NCBI RefSeq assembly: GCF_026262505.1
Contig: NC_067203.1
Location: 5,642,001-5,706,000 of the forward strand
Direction: 5' to 3'
Length of the DNA: 64,000 bases
DNA from: Trichomonas vaginalis G3
Taxonomy: Eukaryota > Parabasalia > Trichomonadida > Trichomonadidae
A program made the position numbers and the translations under genes. Numbering within the stretch: position 1 is the first letter of the stretch; each line of letters begins with the position of its first letter. Below the pieces are notes generated by a model. It was not told the DNA's origin, searched no databases, and saw nothing but the letters and a program-made list of their open reading frames with translations. Positions 20,336 to 31,424 of this stretch are shown here, one piece after another.

Positions 20336-23283
20336 TTTCATGATTTCTTCATCGGAATGAACGTATATGCTTTGTCATGATTTCTTCATCGTAATGAACG
20401 TAAATGATTTGTCAAAACTTCATCGTATATGTTTTGTCATGATTTCATCGTATATGCTTTGTCATGATTTCTTCATCGTAATGAACGTATATGCTTTGTC
20501 AAACATGAACGTAAATGATTTGTCAAGACTTCTTCATCGTAATGAGTGTAAATGATTTGTCATGATTTCATCGTACATGTTTTGTCGAAACTTCTTCATC
20601 GTAATGAGTGTAAATGATCCAAAAATAATGTTTAGGTGAAGAGGTGAGATCTCACCTCTTTTCTCACCTCATTGAATTTTCATGATTTCTTCATCGTATA
20701 TGCTTTGTCAAACATGAACGTACATGTTTTGTCGAAACTTCTTCATCGTAATGAGTGTAAATGATCCAAAAATAATGTTTAGGTGAAGAGGTGAGATCTC
20801 ACCTCTTTTCTCACCTCATTGAATTTTCATGATTTCTTCATCGTATATGCTTTGTCAAACATGAACGTATATGTTTTGTCATGATTTCTTCGTACATGTT
20901 TTGTCGAAACTTCATCGTAATGAACGTATATTCTTTGTCAAACATGAGCGTAAATGTTTTGTCAAGACTTCTTCATCGTAAATGTTTTGTCATGACTTCT
21001 TCATCGTAATGAGTGTAAATGATCCAAAAATAATGTTTAGGGTAGATGGTTAGATCTAACCTCATTTCTACCCTCATTTCTACCCTCATGAATTTTCATA
21101 CGGAATCTCTTCGTAGATGTTTTGTCATGATTTCTTCATCGTAATGAGTGTAAATGTTTTGTCGAAACTTCATCGTACATGTTTTGTCGAAACTTCTTCA
21201 TCGTAATGAGTGTAAATGTTTTGTCAAACATGAACGTAAATGTTTTGTCATGATTTCTTCATCGTAAATGTTTTGTCATGATTTCTTCATCGTAAATGTT
21301 TTGTCATGATTTCTTCATCGTAATGAACGTATATTCTTTGTCATGATTTCTTCATCGTAAATGTTTTGTCATGATTTCTTCATCGTACATGTTTTGTCAT
21401 GACTTCTTCATCGTAATGAGTGTAAATGTTTTGTCAAACATGAACGTAAATGTTTTGTCATGATTTCTTCATCGTAAATGTTTTGTCATGATTTCTTCAT
21501 CGTAAATGTTTTGTCATGATTTCTTCATCGTAATGAACGTATATTCTTTGTCAAACATGAACGTAAATGATCCAAAAATAATGTTTAGGGTAGATGGTTA
21601 GATCTAACCTCATTTCTACCCTCATTTCTACCCTCATGAATTTTCATACGGAATCTCTTCGTACATGTTTTGTCGAAACTTCTTCATCGTAATGAACGTA
21701 TATTCTTTGTCAAACATGAACGTAAATGTTTTGTCATGATTTCTTCATCGTAAATGTTTTGTCATGATTTCTTCATCGTACATGTTTTGTCATGACTTCT
21801 TCATCGTAAATGTTTTGTCATGACTTCTTCATCGTAATGAGTGTAAATGATCCAAAAATAATGTTTAGGGTAGATGGTTAGATCTAACCTCATTTCTACC
21901 CTCATTTCTACCCTCATGAATTTTCATACGGAATCTCTTCGTAGATGTTTTGTCATGATTTCTTCATCGTAATGAGTGTAAATGTTTTGTCGAAACTTCA
22001 TCGTACATGTTTTGTCGAAACTTCTTCATCGTAATGAGTGTAAATGTTTTGTCAAACATGAACGTAAATGTTTTGTCATGATTTCTTCATCGTAAATGTT
22101 TTGTCAAACATGAACGTAAATGTTTTGTCATGATTTCTTCATCGTAAATGTTTTGTCATGATTTCTTCATCGTAAATGTTTTGTCATGACTTCTTCATCG
22201 TAATGAGTGTAAATGTTTTGTCAAACATGAACGTAAATGATCCAAAAATAATGTTTAGGGTAGATGGTTAGATCTAACCTCATTTCTACCCTCATTTCTA
22301 CCCTCATGAATTTTCATACGGAATCTCTTCGTAAATGTTTTGTCATGATTTCTTCATCGTAAATGTTTTGTCATGACTTCTTCATCGTAATGAGTGTAAA
22401 TGTTTTGTCAAACATGAACGTAAATGATCCAAAAATAATGTTTAGGGTAGATGGTTAGATCTAACCTCATTTCTACCCTCATTTCTACCCTCATGAATTT
22501 TCATACGGAATCTCTTCGTACATGTTTTGTCGAAACTTCTTTATCGTAATGAACGTATATTCTTTGTCAAACATGAACGTAAATGTTTTGTCATGATTTC
22601 TTCATCGTAAATGTTTTGTCATGACTTCTTCATCGTAATGAGTGTAAATGTTTTGTCAAACATGAACGTAAATGATCCAAAAATAATGTTTAGGGTAGAT
22701 GGTTAGATCTAACCTCATTTCTACCCTCATTTCTACCCTCATGAATTTTCATACGGAATCTCTTCGTACATGTTTTGTCGAAACTTCTTCATCGTAATGA
22801 ACGTATATTCTTTGTCAAACATGAACGTAAATGTTTTGTCATGATTTCTTCATCGTAATGAGTGTAAATGATCCAAAAATAATGTTTAGGGTAGATGGTT
22901 AGATCTAACCTCATTTCTACCCTCATTTCTACCCTCATGAATTTTCATACGGAATCTCTTCGTACATGTTTTGTCAAACATGAATGTAAATGATCCAAAA
23001 ATAATGTTTAGGGTAGATGGTTAGATCTAACCTCATTTCTACCCTCATTTCTACCCTCATGAATTTTCATACGGAATCTCTTCGTATATGTTTTGTCGAA
23101 ACTTCTTCATCGTAATGAACGTATATTCTTTGTCAAACATGAACGTAAATGTTTTGTCATGATTTCTTCATCGTAATGAGTGTAAATGATCCAAAAATAA
23201 TGTTTATATTAGAATGTTAGATCTAACACCTTTTCTAACATGTTTTCTAACATGGAGGATTTCATTAGATATAACATTCTTCC

Positions 23284-23421
23284 CTAAACATTATTTTAGT
23301 TAAAGTCCATCAAATATTTTTTAGGATACTTTCACCAAATAATGTGTATATCTAATGAAACAGTAAAGTATTATATCTATTAAATCGTCTATGATGTAAA
23401 TTGTGTATAGAATGAAATGAA
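23284..23421. other. 138-bp unique centre of the giant palindrome
   Basis: AT-rich sequence between the two arms and not itself inverted. It contains loose repeats of the TATATCTAATGAAA word that also ends the arms. It would be the loop of a fold-back or the junction of a head-to-head dimer. Confidence 0.8.
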
Positions 23422-26114
23422 GGAAGAATGTTATATCTAATGAAATCCTCCATGTTAGAAAACATGTTAGAAAAGGTGTTAGATCTAACATTCTAATATA
23501 AACATTATTTTTGGATCATTTACACTCATTACGATGAAGAAATCATGACAAAACATTTACGTTCATGTTTGACAAAGAATATACGTTCATTACGATGAAG
23601 AAGTTTCGACAAAACATATACGAAGAGATTCCGTATGAAAATTCATGAGGGTAGAAATGAGGTTAGATCTAACCATCTACCCTAAACATTATTTTTGGAT
23701 CATTTACATTCATGTTTGACAAAACATGTACGAAGAGATTCCGTATGAAAATTCATGAGGGTAGAAATGAGGGTAGAAATGAGGTTAGATCTAACCATCT
23801 ACCCTAAACATTATTTTTGGATCATTTACACTCATTACGATGAAGAAGTCATGACAAAACATTTACGATGAAGAAATCATGACAAAACATTTACGTTCAT
23901 GTTTGACAAAGAATATACGTTCATTACGATGAAGAAGTCATGACAAAACATGTACGAAGAGATTCCGTATGAAAATTCATGAGGGTAGAAATGAGGGTAG
24001 AAATGAGGTTAGATCTAACCATCTACCCTAAACATTATTTTTGGATCATTTACGTTCATGTTTGACAAAACATTTACACTCATTACGATGAAGAAGTCAT
24101 GACAAAACATTTACGATGAAGAAATCATGACAAAACATTTACGAAGAGATTCCGTATGAAAATTCATGAGGGTAGAAATGAGGGTAGATCTAACCATCTA
24201 CCCTAAACATTATTTTTGGATCATTTACGTTCATGTTTGACAAAGAATATACGTTCATTACGATGAAGAAATCATGACAAAACATTTACGATGAAGAAAT
24301 CATGACAAAACATTTACGATGAAGAAATCATGACAAAACATTTACGATGAAGAAATCATGACAAAGAATATACGTTCATTACGATGAAGAAGTTTCGACA
24401 AAACATGTACGATGAAGTTTCGACAAAACATTTACACTCATTACGATGAAGAAATCATGACAAAACATATACGAAGAGATTCCGTATGAAAATTCATGAG
24501 GGTAGAAATGAGGGTAGAAATGAGGTTAAATCTAACCATCTACCCTAAACATTATTTTTGGATCATTTACACTCATTACGATGAAGAAATCATGACAAAA
24601 CATGTACGAAGAGATTCCGTATGAAAATTCATGAGGGTAGAAATGAGGGTAGAAATGAGGTTAGATCTAACCATCTACCCTAAACATTATTTTTGGATCA
24701 TTTACACTCATTACGATGAAGAAGTCATGACAAAACATTTACGATGAAGAAGTCTTGACAAAACATTTACGCTCATGTTTGACAAAGAATATACGTTCAT
24801 TACGATGAAGTTTCGACAAAACATGTACGAAGAAATCATGACAAAACATATACGTTCATGTTTGACAAAGCATATACGATGAAGAAATCATGAAAATTCA
24901 ATGAGGTGAGAAAAGAGGTGAGATCTCACCTCTTCACCTAAACATTATTTTTGGATCATTTACACTCATTACGATGAAGAAGTTTCGACAAAACATGTAC
25001 GATGAAATCATGACAAATCATTTACACTCATTACGATGAAGAAGTCTTGACAAATCATTTACGTTCATGTTTGACAAAGCATATACGTTCATTACGATGA
25101 AGAAATCATGACAAAGCATATACGATGAAATCATGACAAAACATATACGATGAAGTTTTGACAAATCATTTACGTTCATTACGATGAAGAAATCATGACA
25201 AAGCATATGCGTTCATTCCGATGAAGAAATCATGAAAATTCAATGAGGTGAGAAAAGAGGTGAGAAAAGAGGTGAGATCTCACCTCTTCACCTAAACATT
25301 ATTTTTGGGTCATTTACGCTCATTACGATGAAATCATGACAAAACATATACGTTCATTCCGATGAAGAAATCATGACAAATCATTTACGCTCATGTTTGA
25401 CAAAGCATATACGATGAAACCTTGACAAAGCATATACGCTCATTACGATGAAGAAGTTTTGACAAAGCATATACGATGAAACCTTGACAAAGCATATACG
25501 TTCATGTTTGACAAAGCATATACGATGAAATCATGACAAATCATTTACGCTCATGTTTGACAAAGCATATACGATGAAACCTTGACAAAGCATATACGTT
25601 CATGTTTGACAAAGCATATACGTTCATGTTTGACAAAGCATATACGTTCATTCCGATGAAGAAATCATGACAAAACATTTACGCTCATGTTTGACAAAAC
25701 ATATACGATGAAACCTTGACAAAACATTATTTTTGGTTCATTTACACTCATTACAATGAAGTTTTGACACGAAGTGAAGAATTGCACTTCGTCAAAAAAG
25801 TGAAGGTTCCCGACGGTTTCAAACCGCCATACTTTACATTTTGTACAAAAATATTGTGAGTAAATGAACTCATTATTTTTGCATCATGACAAAACATTTA
25901 CGTTCATGTTTGACAAAACATATACGTTCATGTTTGACAAAGCATATACGTTCATGTTTGACAAAGCATATACGATGAAACCTTGACAAAACATTTACGA
26001 TGAAGTTTATTTCCTGGACTGTTGTCTAAATGTCATGTTGTCAGTAATTTTAAGAGAAGTTAATTAACCTGGTGACCTGGTGACGTAGTGACACCTAAAA
26101 ACCCTCTACCCTAA

Positions 26115-26491
26115 ACATTATTTTTGCTGAATTCAGCAACAAAATGAACGAGGTCAGGATGTATGCAAATACCTTTGAATTCATTCATAACGCCTTAGTA
26201 AGATCATAAAATGTTTGTTTTGAGGTCGAGCCACTTTTGGCTCCACCGTATTCTTTCAACCAAAACTCAAGAATTTTCCTGCGTGAATTTTGTATAAAAA
26301 GCAACCGTCTGAATTCAGGCGATTGCTATATTCTTCACAAAATGCCTTATAATACTCTTCGTTCTACAAAGCAAGCATATCATTGGTTTGAAAACCAACA
26401 GACAAAAGAACTTTTAGAAGAATTTCCTCATATGATTGCTTCCCTCGGAAAACCGAGGGAAGAGATTCCGTATGAAAATTCAAGAGGGTAG
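26115..26491 (+). pseudogene. KilA-N-type gene remnants around a GAATTC hairpin, right arm
   Basis: Mirror of the left-arm region. The plus strand carries a KilA-N-like piece (STKQAYHWFENQQTKELLEE); the minus strand carries the HPDLVHFVAEF piece of another or the same ancestral gene. The hairpin at 26281-26346 sits between them. An 84-codon open frame here begins at a TTG, not an ATG, so I treat the region as fossil. Confidence 0.45.
26281..26346 (+). repeat. GAATTC-centred hairpin module (right arm copy)
   Basis: Core CAACCGTCTGAATTCAGGCG with the TTTTGTATAAAAA flank on the left and TATATTCTTCACAAAATGC on the right, the same flanks as in the Polinton copies. Confidence 0.8.
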
Positions 26492-26697
26492 AAAACATGT
26501 TAGAAAAGGTGTTAGATCTAACATTCTAACATAAACATTATTTTTGGGTCATTTACACTCATTACGATGAAATCATGACAAAACATATACGTTCATGTTT
26601 GACAAAGCATATACGATGAAATCATGACAAAACATTTACGATGAAATCATGACAAAACATTTATGTTATACAGTAATGTTAGTCATGAATTATTGGC

Positions 26698-28962
26698 ATG
26701 AATGAACATTGCAGGAATGACATATACAACCTATGCTCACGAAAGCCTTACACAAAAGCAATACAAATGATAGAACATAAGTGTCTAAGGTCAGCAAATG
26801 AAATCATTACTGTCAGTGGTTATGAAAGAACTGTTAGCAAAGATGAGTGGAAACAGCTATTCATATTAAGGAAGGACGTTGCTGAATTAGTTAAACCTGT
26901 TGCACAAACATTGTTTCAGATAAGACCAGCAATGACTAAGAACCCTTTGACCTTAGTCAATGAGACCATAGAGGTTGAAGATAATGACATGAAAGAACTA
27001 GGAATGAATGAGAGAAGTTGTGAAGGATGTTTGAGTCAAAACACATGGTTCTTCAGAGCTGTTAAGAAACTTAGTAAAGAACGACAGAAATATTTTATAG
27101 AGAAGTATTGCAAAGGATGTGTAAATGAATTGCTTGAAATAGAACTTAGAGACACTTTCACACTAAAGGACTTGAGGAAAAATAAGTACATGAGTGAGGA
27201 CGGTATTGACATAGCTAGTGTTATAAATGACTTAAGAAGATGTGTTGTTGTTATTGACGGAGCACGTATGACATATCTAGTGAAAGATTATGATGGAATA
27301 CGAGACACAACAACACTTGTGTCAGTAGATAGCAAGGAATTCAATAAGCTCATGAAGAGTATTTATGTAGGACGTATTGAGGAGAAGGATGTGAACGCAC
27401 TGATGATTTATGAAGCGGGTCAGAACAAGAACTATCTTATGAAGTCAGGCATGAGATTCTTTGACGAAAGAGATGACATTTACAGCTATTTCAGAGGATA
27501 TGAGTATGAGGTACTGAATGAAGTAGATGAGAACGTTATTGAAGGATATTTGAAACATGTTCACGATGTCATATGTAATGAGGATGAAGAGCTTTATGAG
27601 TATGTTTTGAACTGGTTCGCCTACATCGTTCAAAATCCTTGTGGAAAGACTGGAACAGTACTTTTGTTAATAGGAAAGCAAGGAACTGGTAAGAATGTAC
27701 TTAGTAATGTTCTATGCGAGCTCATTAGCAAGTACGCCAACAATAATATAACGGCAATAGAGAATGTGGTTGGTAGATTCAATGCTGCTATTGAGAACAT
27801 GAAGCTCATCGTATGCAATGAACTAAGCTCATGCGATACGTCTAAGGTCATGAACCACGACGCACTAAAGTCAATAGTAACAGAGACTCAGTTGGACTTA
27901 AATCAGAAGTGTCAGCCAGTAAGAAAGATAGAGAATGTTTGTAATATCATCATGATATCTAACAACTTCAACTCAGTAAAGATTGACAAAGACGACAGAA
28001 GATTTGTTGTCATTGACGTAAGCAGCAGATACAAAGGAAATTACGAATATTTCTCAAATCTCATTGAAAGCTTTAATGAAGAGTTTTATTCAAACTTACT
28101 GACGTACTTCATGAAGAAAGATTTAAGTGAATTTGATGTAAGGAAGATACCATTCACCAGGGCTAAACAAGAACTCATCGAAATGAACAAAACACCTTAC
28201 CAAATGTTTTACGAGGAGTTCTATGAAAAGTTTGTATCCGGATGGAATTGTACAGAGTGCTACAGAAGATATAAAGAATTTGCGAAGGAGAATGAATTCT
28301 TTGCATGTAGTTCAAATGTATTTGGCGGCAAGATGAGAGAATTTGTGAAGAGAAGTAGAAAGCGAGACGGTTCTGCAAGAAGTTATATTTACGAAGCAAG
28401 TATGTTATTAGAAGGTCGTGGAAAGAAAGAAACAGTGAATTATGAGGAAGTGCTTGAAAAATTCATGGAGTACATGGGAAGCAATATAACATACAACAAA
28501 GACATATACAGTGAGTTTAAGTACTACTGTGAACAGCATGAGATTGAAGTAATGAGTAAAGGAGACTTTGAAACGCTTATGAAAGACAGTAAGGAGGTCA
28601 TACATGAATGCAATGATGAAATAGTTCACGAGAACAGTGAGGAGGTCATACATGAATGCAATGATGAAATAGTTCATGAGAACAGTGAGGAGGTCATACA
28701 TGAATGCAATGATGAAATAGTTCACGATGTCGTTCGTGAAGAAGCCATTGCAACAAAGAATGAGATAAAGGATTTCATAGAACTTAACAAGGAGGAGTTT
28801 AAAGAAGGCTATGAAGTGAAAAGATGTGAAGAAGATTTCTTGGCGTATTTGAAGAAAAAGAGACTAAAGCCAATGGCTCAAAATAAGTTTCAATCGATGT
28901 TTGAAAAGAAACGTTTGAGCTATGGTGGTGTAAGAAGCACATATTACTTTGTTAAGAAGTGA
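26698..28962 (+). CDS. SF3 (D5-like) primase-helicase of the palindromic element
   Basis: An intact 754-residue frame from an ATG at 26698. Residues 106-141 contain two CxxC pairs (CEGC...CKGC), a probable zinc-binding site. The helicase core follows: Walker A GKQGTGKN at about 326-333, Walker B-type LIVCNE near 370-376, sensor/motif C IIMISNN near 417-423, and DDRRFVVID near 431-439 with the arginines expected for inter-subunit ATP contacts. This is the signature of SF3 helicases of the poxvirus D5/virophage type, which unwind replication origins as hexameric rings. I do not see a clear primase motif in the N-terminal 300 residues. Residues about 635-680 hold almost three copies of a 17-residue acidic repeat (EEVIHECNDEIVHEN). 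It is the only recognisable replication enzyme in the element. It diverges from the repeat field, which may contain its origin. Confidence 0.9.
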   Translation: MNEHCRNDIYNLCSRKPYTKAIQMIEHKCLRSANEIITVSGYERTVSKDEWKQLFILRKDVAELVKPVAQTLFQIRPAMTKNPLTLVNETIEVEDNDMKELGMNERSCEGCLSQNTWFFRAVKKLSKERQKYFIEKYCKGCVNELLEIELRDTFTLKDLRKNKYMSEDGIDIASVINDLRRCVVVIDGARMTYLVKDYDGIRDTTTLVSVDSKEFNKLMKSIYVGRIEEKDVNALMIYEAGQNKNYLMKSGMRFFDERDDIYSYFRGYEYEVLNEVDENVIEGYLKHVHDVICNEDEELYEYVLNWFAYIVQNPCGKTGTVLLLIGKQGTGKNVLSNVLCELISKYANNNITAIENVVGRFNAAIENMKLIVCNELSSCDTSKVMNHDALKSIVTETQLDLNQKCQPVRKIENVCNIIMISNNFNSVKIDKDDRRFVVIDVSSRYKGNYEYFSNLIESFNEEFYSNLLTYFMKKDLSEFDVRKIPFTRAKQELIEMNKTPYQMFYEEFYEKFVSGWNCTECYRRYKEFAKENEFFACSSNVFGGKMREFVKRSRKRDGSARSYIYEASMLLEGRGKKETVNYEEVLEKFMEYMGSNITYNKDIYSEFKYYCEQHEIEVMSKGDFETLMKDSKEVIHECNDEIVHENSEEVIHECNDEIVHENSEEVIHECNDEIVHDVVREEAIATKNEIKDFIELNKEEFKEGYEVKRCEEDFLAYLKKKRLKPMAQNKFQSMFEKKRLSYGGVRSTYYFVKK

Positions 28963-29543
28963 GGACATTTATTTTTGTCGTTAGTGTTGGAGTTTTGTAT
29001 TTGTTGTTAGTGAGAGAATAAATTAAATCATGAACTTTGCCATGGTCTCTGTCCCTAGTAGTTTTCATTAAGTTCTGGAAATAATGAAAGTCATAAACTT
29101 TGCCATGGTCTCTGTCCCTAGTAGTTTTCATTATCTCACAGAGTTAATGAAAGTCATACTTTCTATCAGATGAAGCATGCAGATGAACATAATGAAAGTT
29201 AGTGAGTTTGCCACGAGTTATGAATAAAATATTGGCATATTAGATGAGATAGCTGATGAAACAGATGAAGATAAATTAAATCTTGGACTTTGCCACACTC
29301 TGTCCCTAGTTCCTCAAAATCCTTGACAACGTTGCTTAGAAATTTTGGTTCAAAACCTCATCTGATTTTAATCTGTTATGCTACCTGTTAAGTTTCGCGA
29401 GATTATAAATGTCATGGAGTTATATAAAAAGGAGGGACAGCTAGGGACACTGGAAGTACTTGTAAGGCTATCTGTTAAGATTGCATGAAATACTAAAAGT
29501 CATGAAATCCATTATCGCTGTGCTAGCTTCACCTTAGAGTAAA
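28963..29543. other. non-coding spacer with ~65-bp direct repeats, right arm
   Basis: Mirror of 15151-15727. Two near-identical blocks contain ACTTTGCCATGGTCTCTGTC followed by a CCCTAGTAGTTTTCATTA block, and a third is diverged. No gene seen. Confidence 0.6.
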
Positions 29544-29780
29544 ATGACGACTAAAGTCACTGAAGCAATGAAACAAAAGTTTTTGGTAGAATACATTAAA
29601 TCAGGAACTATTCCAGAAGGTTTTTACATTCATACTATGAAGGATGGTAGAGTTCAGTTTAGAAAGATAAAGCAACCATTAGATAGAGAAGGAATTTTGA
29701 GAAAGATTAAACTTCATGAGGACAACATTGCTGAACTTAAGAAGAAGCTAGAAGAGTTGGAGAAAGGAAGAGAGTTATAA
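29544..29780 (+). CDS. 78-residue coiled-coil protein, right-arm copy
   Basis: Intact 78-residue frame, start ATG at 29544, same as 14914-15150. An N-terminal helix, a short SG..PEGFYIH strand-like part and a basic KIKQP segment are followed by a long charged helix. It sits 580 bases after the helicase gene in the same direction. A scaffold or DNA-binding role is a guess. Confidence 0.7.
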   Translation: MTTKVTEAMKQKFLVEYIKSGTIPEGFYIHTMKDGRVQFRKIKQPLDREGILRKIKLHEDNIAELKKKLEELEKGREL

Positions 29781-29814
29781 AGCAATGAATTCAACAAGGT
29801 TAGAAATGAGGGTA

Positions 29815-29850
29815 GAAATGAGGTTAGATCTACCCTTCTACCCTAAATTT
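29815..29850 (+). repeat. AGATCT-centred site between the 78- and 144-residue genes
   Basis: GAGGTTAGATCTACCCTTCT lies between the two convergent genes, mirrored near 14855-14890. It is a less perfect member of the AGATCT hairpin family, and its position between gene ends would fit a terminator or processing hairpin. Confidence 0.5.
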
Positions 29851-29945
29851 ATTTTTGCGCTATGTTTTCATACGTGTGAGGGTGGTGATATCATTAATTT
29901 TTAAGTTTATTTTTTTATAAATGACAGAACAAAAATATAACATTT

Positions 29946-30380
29946 CTACTCAGCAGGAATGAGACCCTTACTGACTATGTATTCGTTTAATGCTTGATGA
30001 AAACAATGGTACATATTATCGTATGGGTATACACAACGTCTGTTTCCATCGTCGTCGTATATGTAGAGCTCAAATCCAGTCCAACCTTCTTTTGTACAAT
30101 ATGTAGCTTTATTTAAGTATGCATTTATGTAGATAAGGCAATTTTCTTCATCGCTCCAGAAATAATTTTTGTTCTTTGTTGAAATAGTTTTCGTTCCTCT
30201 GCGACCATAAGGAATGTATGCAATGAACTTTGCGTCATATGGGATTGTAATATATTCAGGGTTTCTTTCATCGTCAATGGGTCTGTCTTTGTTAAAATGC
30301 ATGTTTCTCAGTTTTACTTGAGTTTTGAATAGTTCACGGAAACGTTCTGGGAAAGAGTCATAGTAAATGTAGTCAGACAT
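29946..30380 (-). CDS. 144-residue protein of unknown function
   Basis: Intact frame of 144 residues with an ATG at 30380. The sequence is rich in tyrosine and acidic residues, with no membrane span or known motif. It has alternating strand-like segments (YITIPYDAKFIAYIPYGRR, FELYIYDDDGNRRCVYPYD) that suggest a small beta-rich fold. It converges on the 78-residue gene. A left-arm copy exists but is broken, which suggests one copy per element is enough. Function unknown. Confidence 0.7.
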   Translation of the reverse strand: MSDYIYYDSFPERFRELFKTQVKLRNMHFNKDRPIDDERNPEYITIPYDAKFIAYIPYGRRGTKTISTKNKNYFWSDEENCLIYINAYLNKATYCTKEGWTGFELYIYDDDGNRRCVYPYDNMYHCFHQALNEYIVSKGLIPAE

Positions 30381-30635
30381 GTCTTTGTAATGAAATAAAA
30401 AATTAAAAAAAATAAAAATAGGTTATTTTTTATTTAGTGAGGACGGTAGTGAAGTCGTTAGTGAAGTCGTTAGTGAAGTCGTTTATGTGTCAGATGGTTT
30501 TGTAAATATTTAAGGTTAAGTTGGTGTTATGGTTGTGTTGTAAAATATACGTTACCGGTTTCGTAAAGTGTCAAAACCGGTAAGTTATGTACGGAGACGC
30601 GCAGTGCCACAGTACACAACTTAGGGATACTAACT

Positions 30636-30641
30636 TACGAG
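30636..30641 (+). repeat. 6-bp target-site duplication, right
   Basis: TACGAG immediately follows the last base of the palindromic element, matching 14062-14067 exactly. Confidence 0.8.
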
Positions 30642-31198
30642 AACAACCTATTTAAAAGTGTTTCGCTCGATTTTGTATAATTTCAAATTTTCGCATATAG
30701 CTTTCCGTGAATTACCGTGATTTTACCGCCACATCAATAGTTTACGACACTTTTTCCGTAAATTGAGTAGTTTACTGCACTTTTTCCGTAAAATTGAGTT
30801 ACGGGAATCCGTAAGATTACCGTACCTCACTTCTAGTTGAAAATAGCATTAGTATATAATAAATAGATATATTATTCATATTTTTGATTTTGAATTACGG
30901 AAAAAGTGAGTTCAGAACTTCCAATTATTATTTGATTAATTATGTTAAAAATACTATAAGGAATTAAAATACATAATGTTGAAATTTGAATTACGGAAAA
31001 AGTGAGGGTGAAAGTGAAGTGAAAAAGTAAGATATTTTTTTTGAAATAATCATAGTTGTACAATTTTGAAACTATATGTAAAGCTATAAATTGAATAAAT
31101 TCAAAAACAAAAATTGTTTATTCTTATTAATAAATTTATATTAATCAATATTTGAACAACCCGTAATTAAAATTGAATTCCTCTTAAAATTTAATCCA
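30642..31198. other. intergenic between two elements
   Basis: No gene. Short words such as ATTACGGAAAAAGTGAG recur (about 30893 and 30989) and appear in inverted form as CACTTTTTCCGTAAA (about 30748 and 30778), so this stretch is itself a small decayed repeat cluster. Confidence 0.5.
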
Positions 31199-31424
31199 TA
31201 CGTTAATTTTTAATTTGCTCGGCGAATGCCGAGCTTCCCTACTTCTCTTGTCATTCCTTCAAAAACTCTAATCTCATCGCACTTACAAACATCATGATTT
31301 GATGTATTGTCGAGAAATCTTAGACTTGTTTGTCATTTGATTATAGCATTTGAAAGTCATCTCGAAAATCGATTAACAAGACAATTTCCCAAACATCTAC
31401 ATACAAGTAGATGATGGTAAACCC

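Larger units (their letters stand above)
18001..23250 (+). repeat. iteron-like repeat field, left arm
   Basis: More than five kilobases made almost only of a few short words in changing order: (G/C)GTAAATGTTTTGTCA, TGATTTCTTCATCGTA, CAAACATGAACGTA, ATGAGTGTAAATGA. Step length is about 20-35 bases. Larger units of about 130-400 bases that each end in an AGATCT-centred hairpin are repeated between 20.2 and 23.2 kb. Spacing is too irregular, and repeats too degenerate, for a CRISPR. The ATG-rich words create small spurious open frames. A role in replication or protein binding (iterons) is an inference. Confidence 0.85.
14068..23283 (+). repeat. left arm of the giant inverted repeat
   Basis: Runs from AGTTAGTATCC to ...ACATTCTTCC. 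Its reverse complement matches 23422-30635 over the gene part with few differences. It is about 2 kb longer than the right arm, because the repeat field (18.0-23.2 kb) has more copies. Confidence 0.9.
23456..26690 (-). repeat. iteron-like repeat field, right arm
   Basis: The same short words as the left field, in inverted orientation, but about 2 kb shorter. AGATCT-centred hairpins lie near 23489, 23667, 23788, 24010, 24186, 24670, 24919, 25276 and 26514. The arrangement of units differs from the left arm, so the fields have changed independently since the duplication. Confidence 0.85.
14068..30635. mobile_element. giant palindromic element, Polinton-related satellite (virus-like)
   Basis: The element begins AGTTAGTATCC and ends with the exact reverse complement GGATACTAACT, flanked by TACGAG on both sides. 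Six-base duplications and AG...CT-type ends are what Polintons make. Almost the whole element is an inverted duplication around a 138-base unique centre. Each arm carries, from outside in: a 144-residue protein, a 78-residue protein, an SF3 primase-helicase, KilA-N remnants around a GAATTC hairpin, then kilobases of short repeats. No polymerase, integrase or capsid gene is visible, so it could not be self-sufficient as a Polinton. The right arm looks whole; the left arm is broken in about four places in its genes. Near-identity of the arms by eye suggests a young event. Confidence 0.85.
23422..30635 (-). repeat. right arm of the giant inverted repeat
   Basis: Reverse complement of the left arm, from GGAAGAATGTTATATC at the centre to ...GGATACTAACT. 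It carries the intact gene copies and a shorter repeat field. Confidence 0.9.

Noticed and set aside
20367-20555. 62-codon open frame (and its mirror at 25018-25206)
   Set aside because: It is only the iteron words read in frame (repeats of CHDFFIVMN), with no independent support.
26237-26491. 84-codon frame as an intact gene
   Set aside because: It begins at TTG, runs through the GAATTC hairpin and looks like KilA-N remains; kept only as a fossil region.
18001-26690. Dense short direct repeats that might suggest a CRISPR array
   Set aside because: The repeats are degenerate, 20-35 bases apart without unique spacers, and mirrored in both arms. No cas-like gene is present and the context is eukaryotic.
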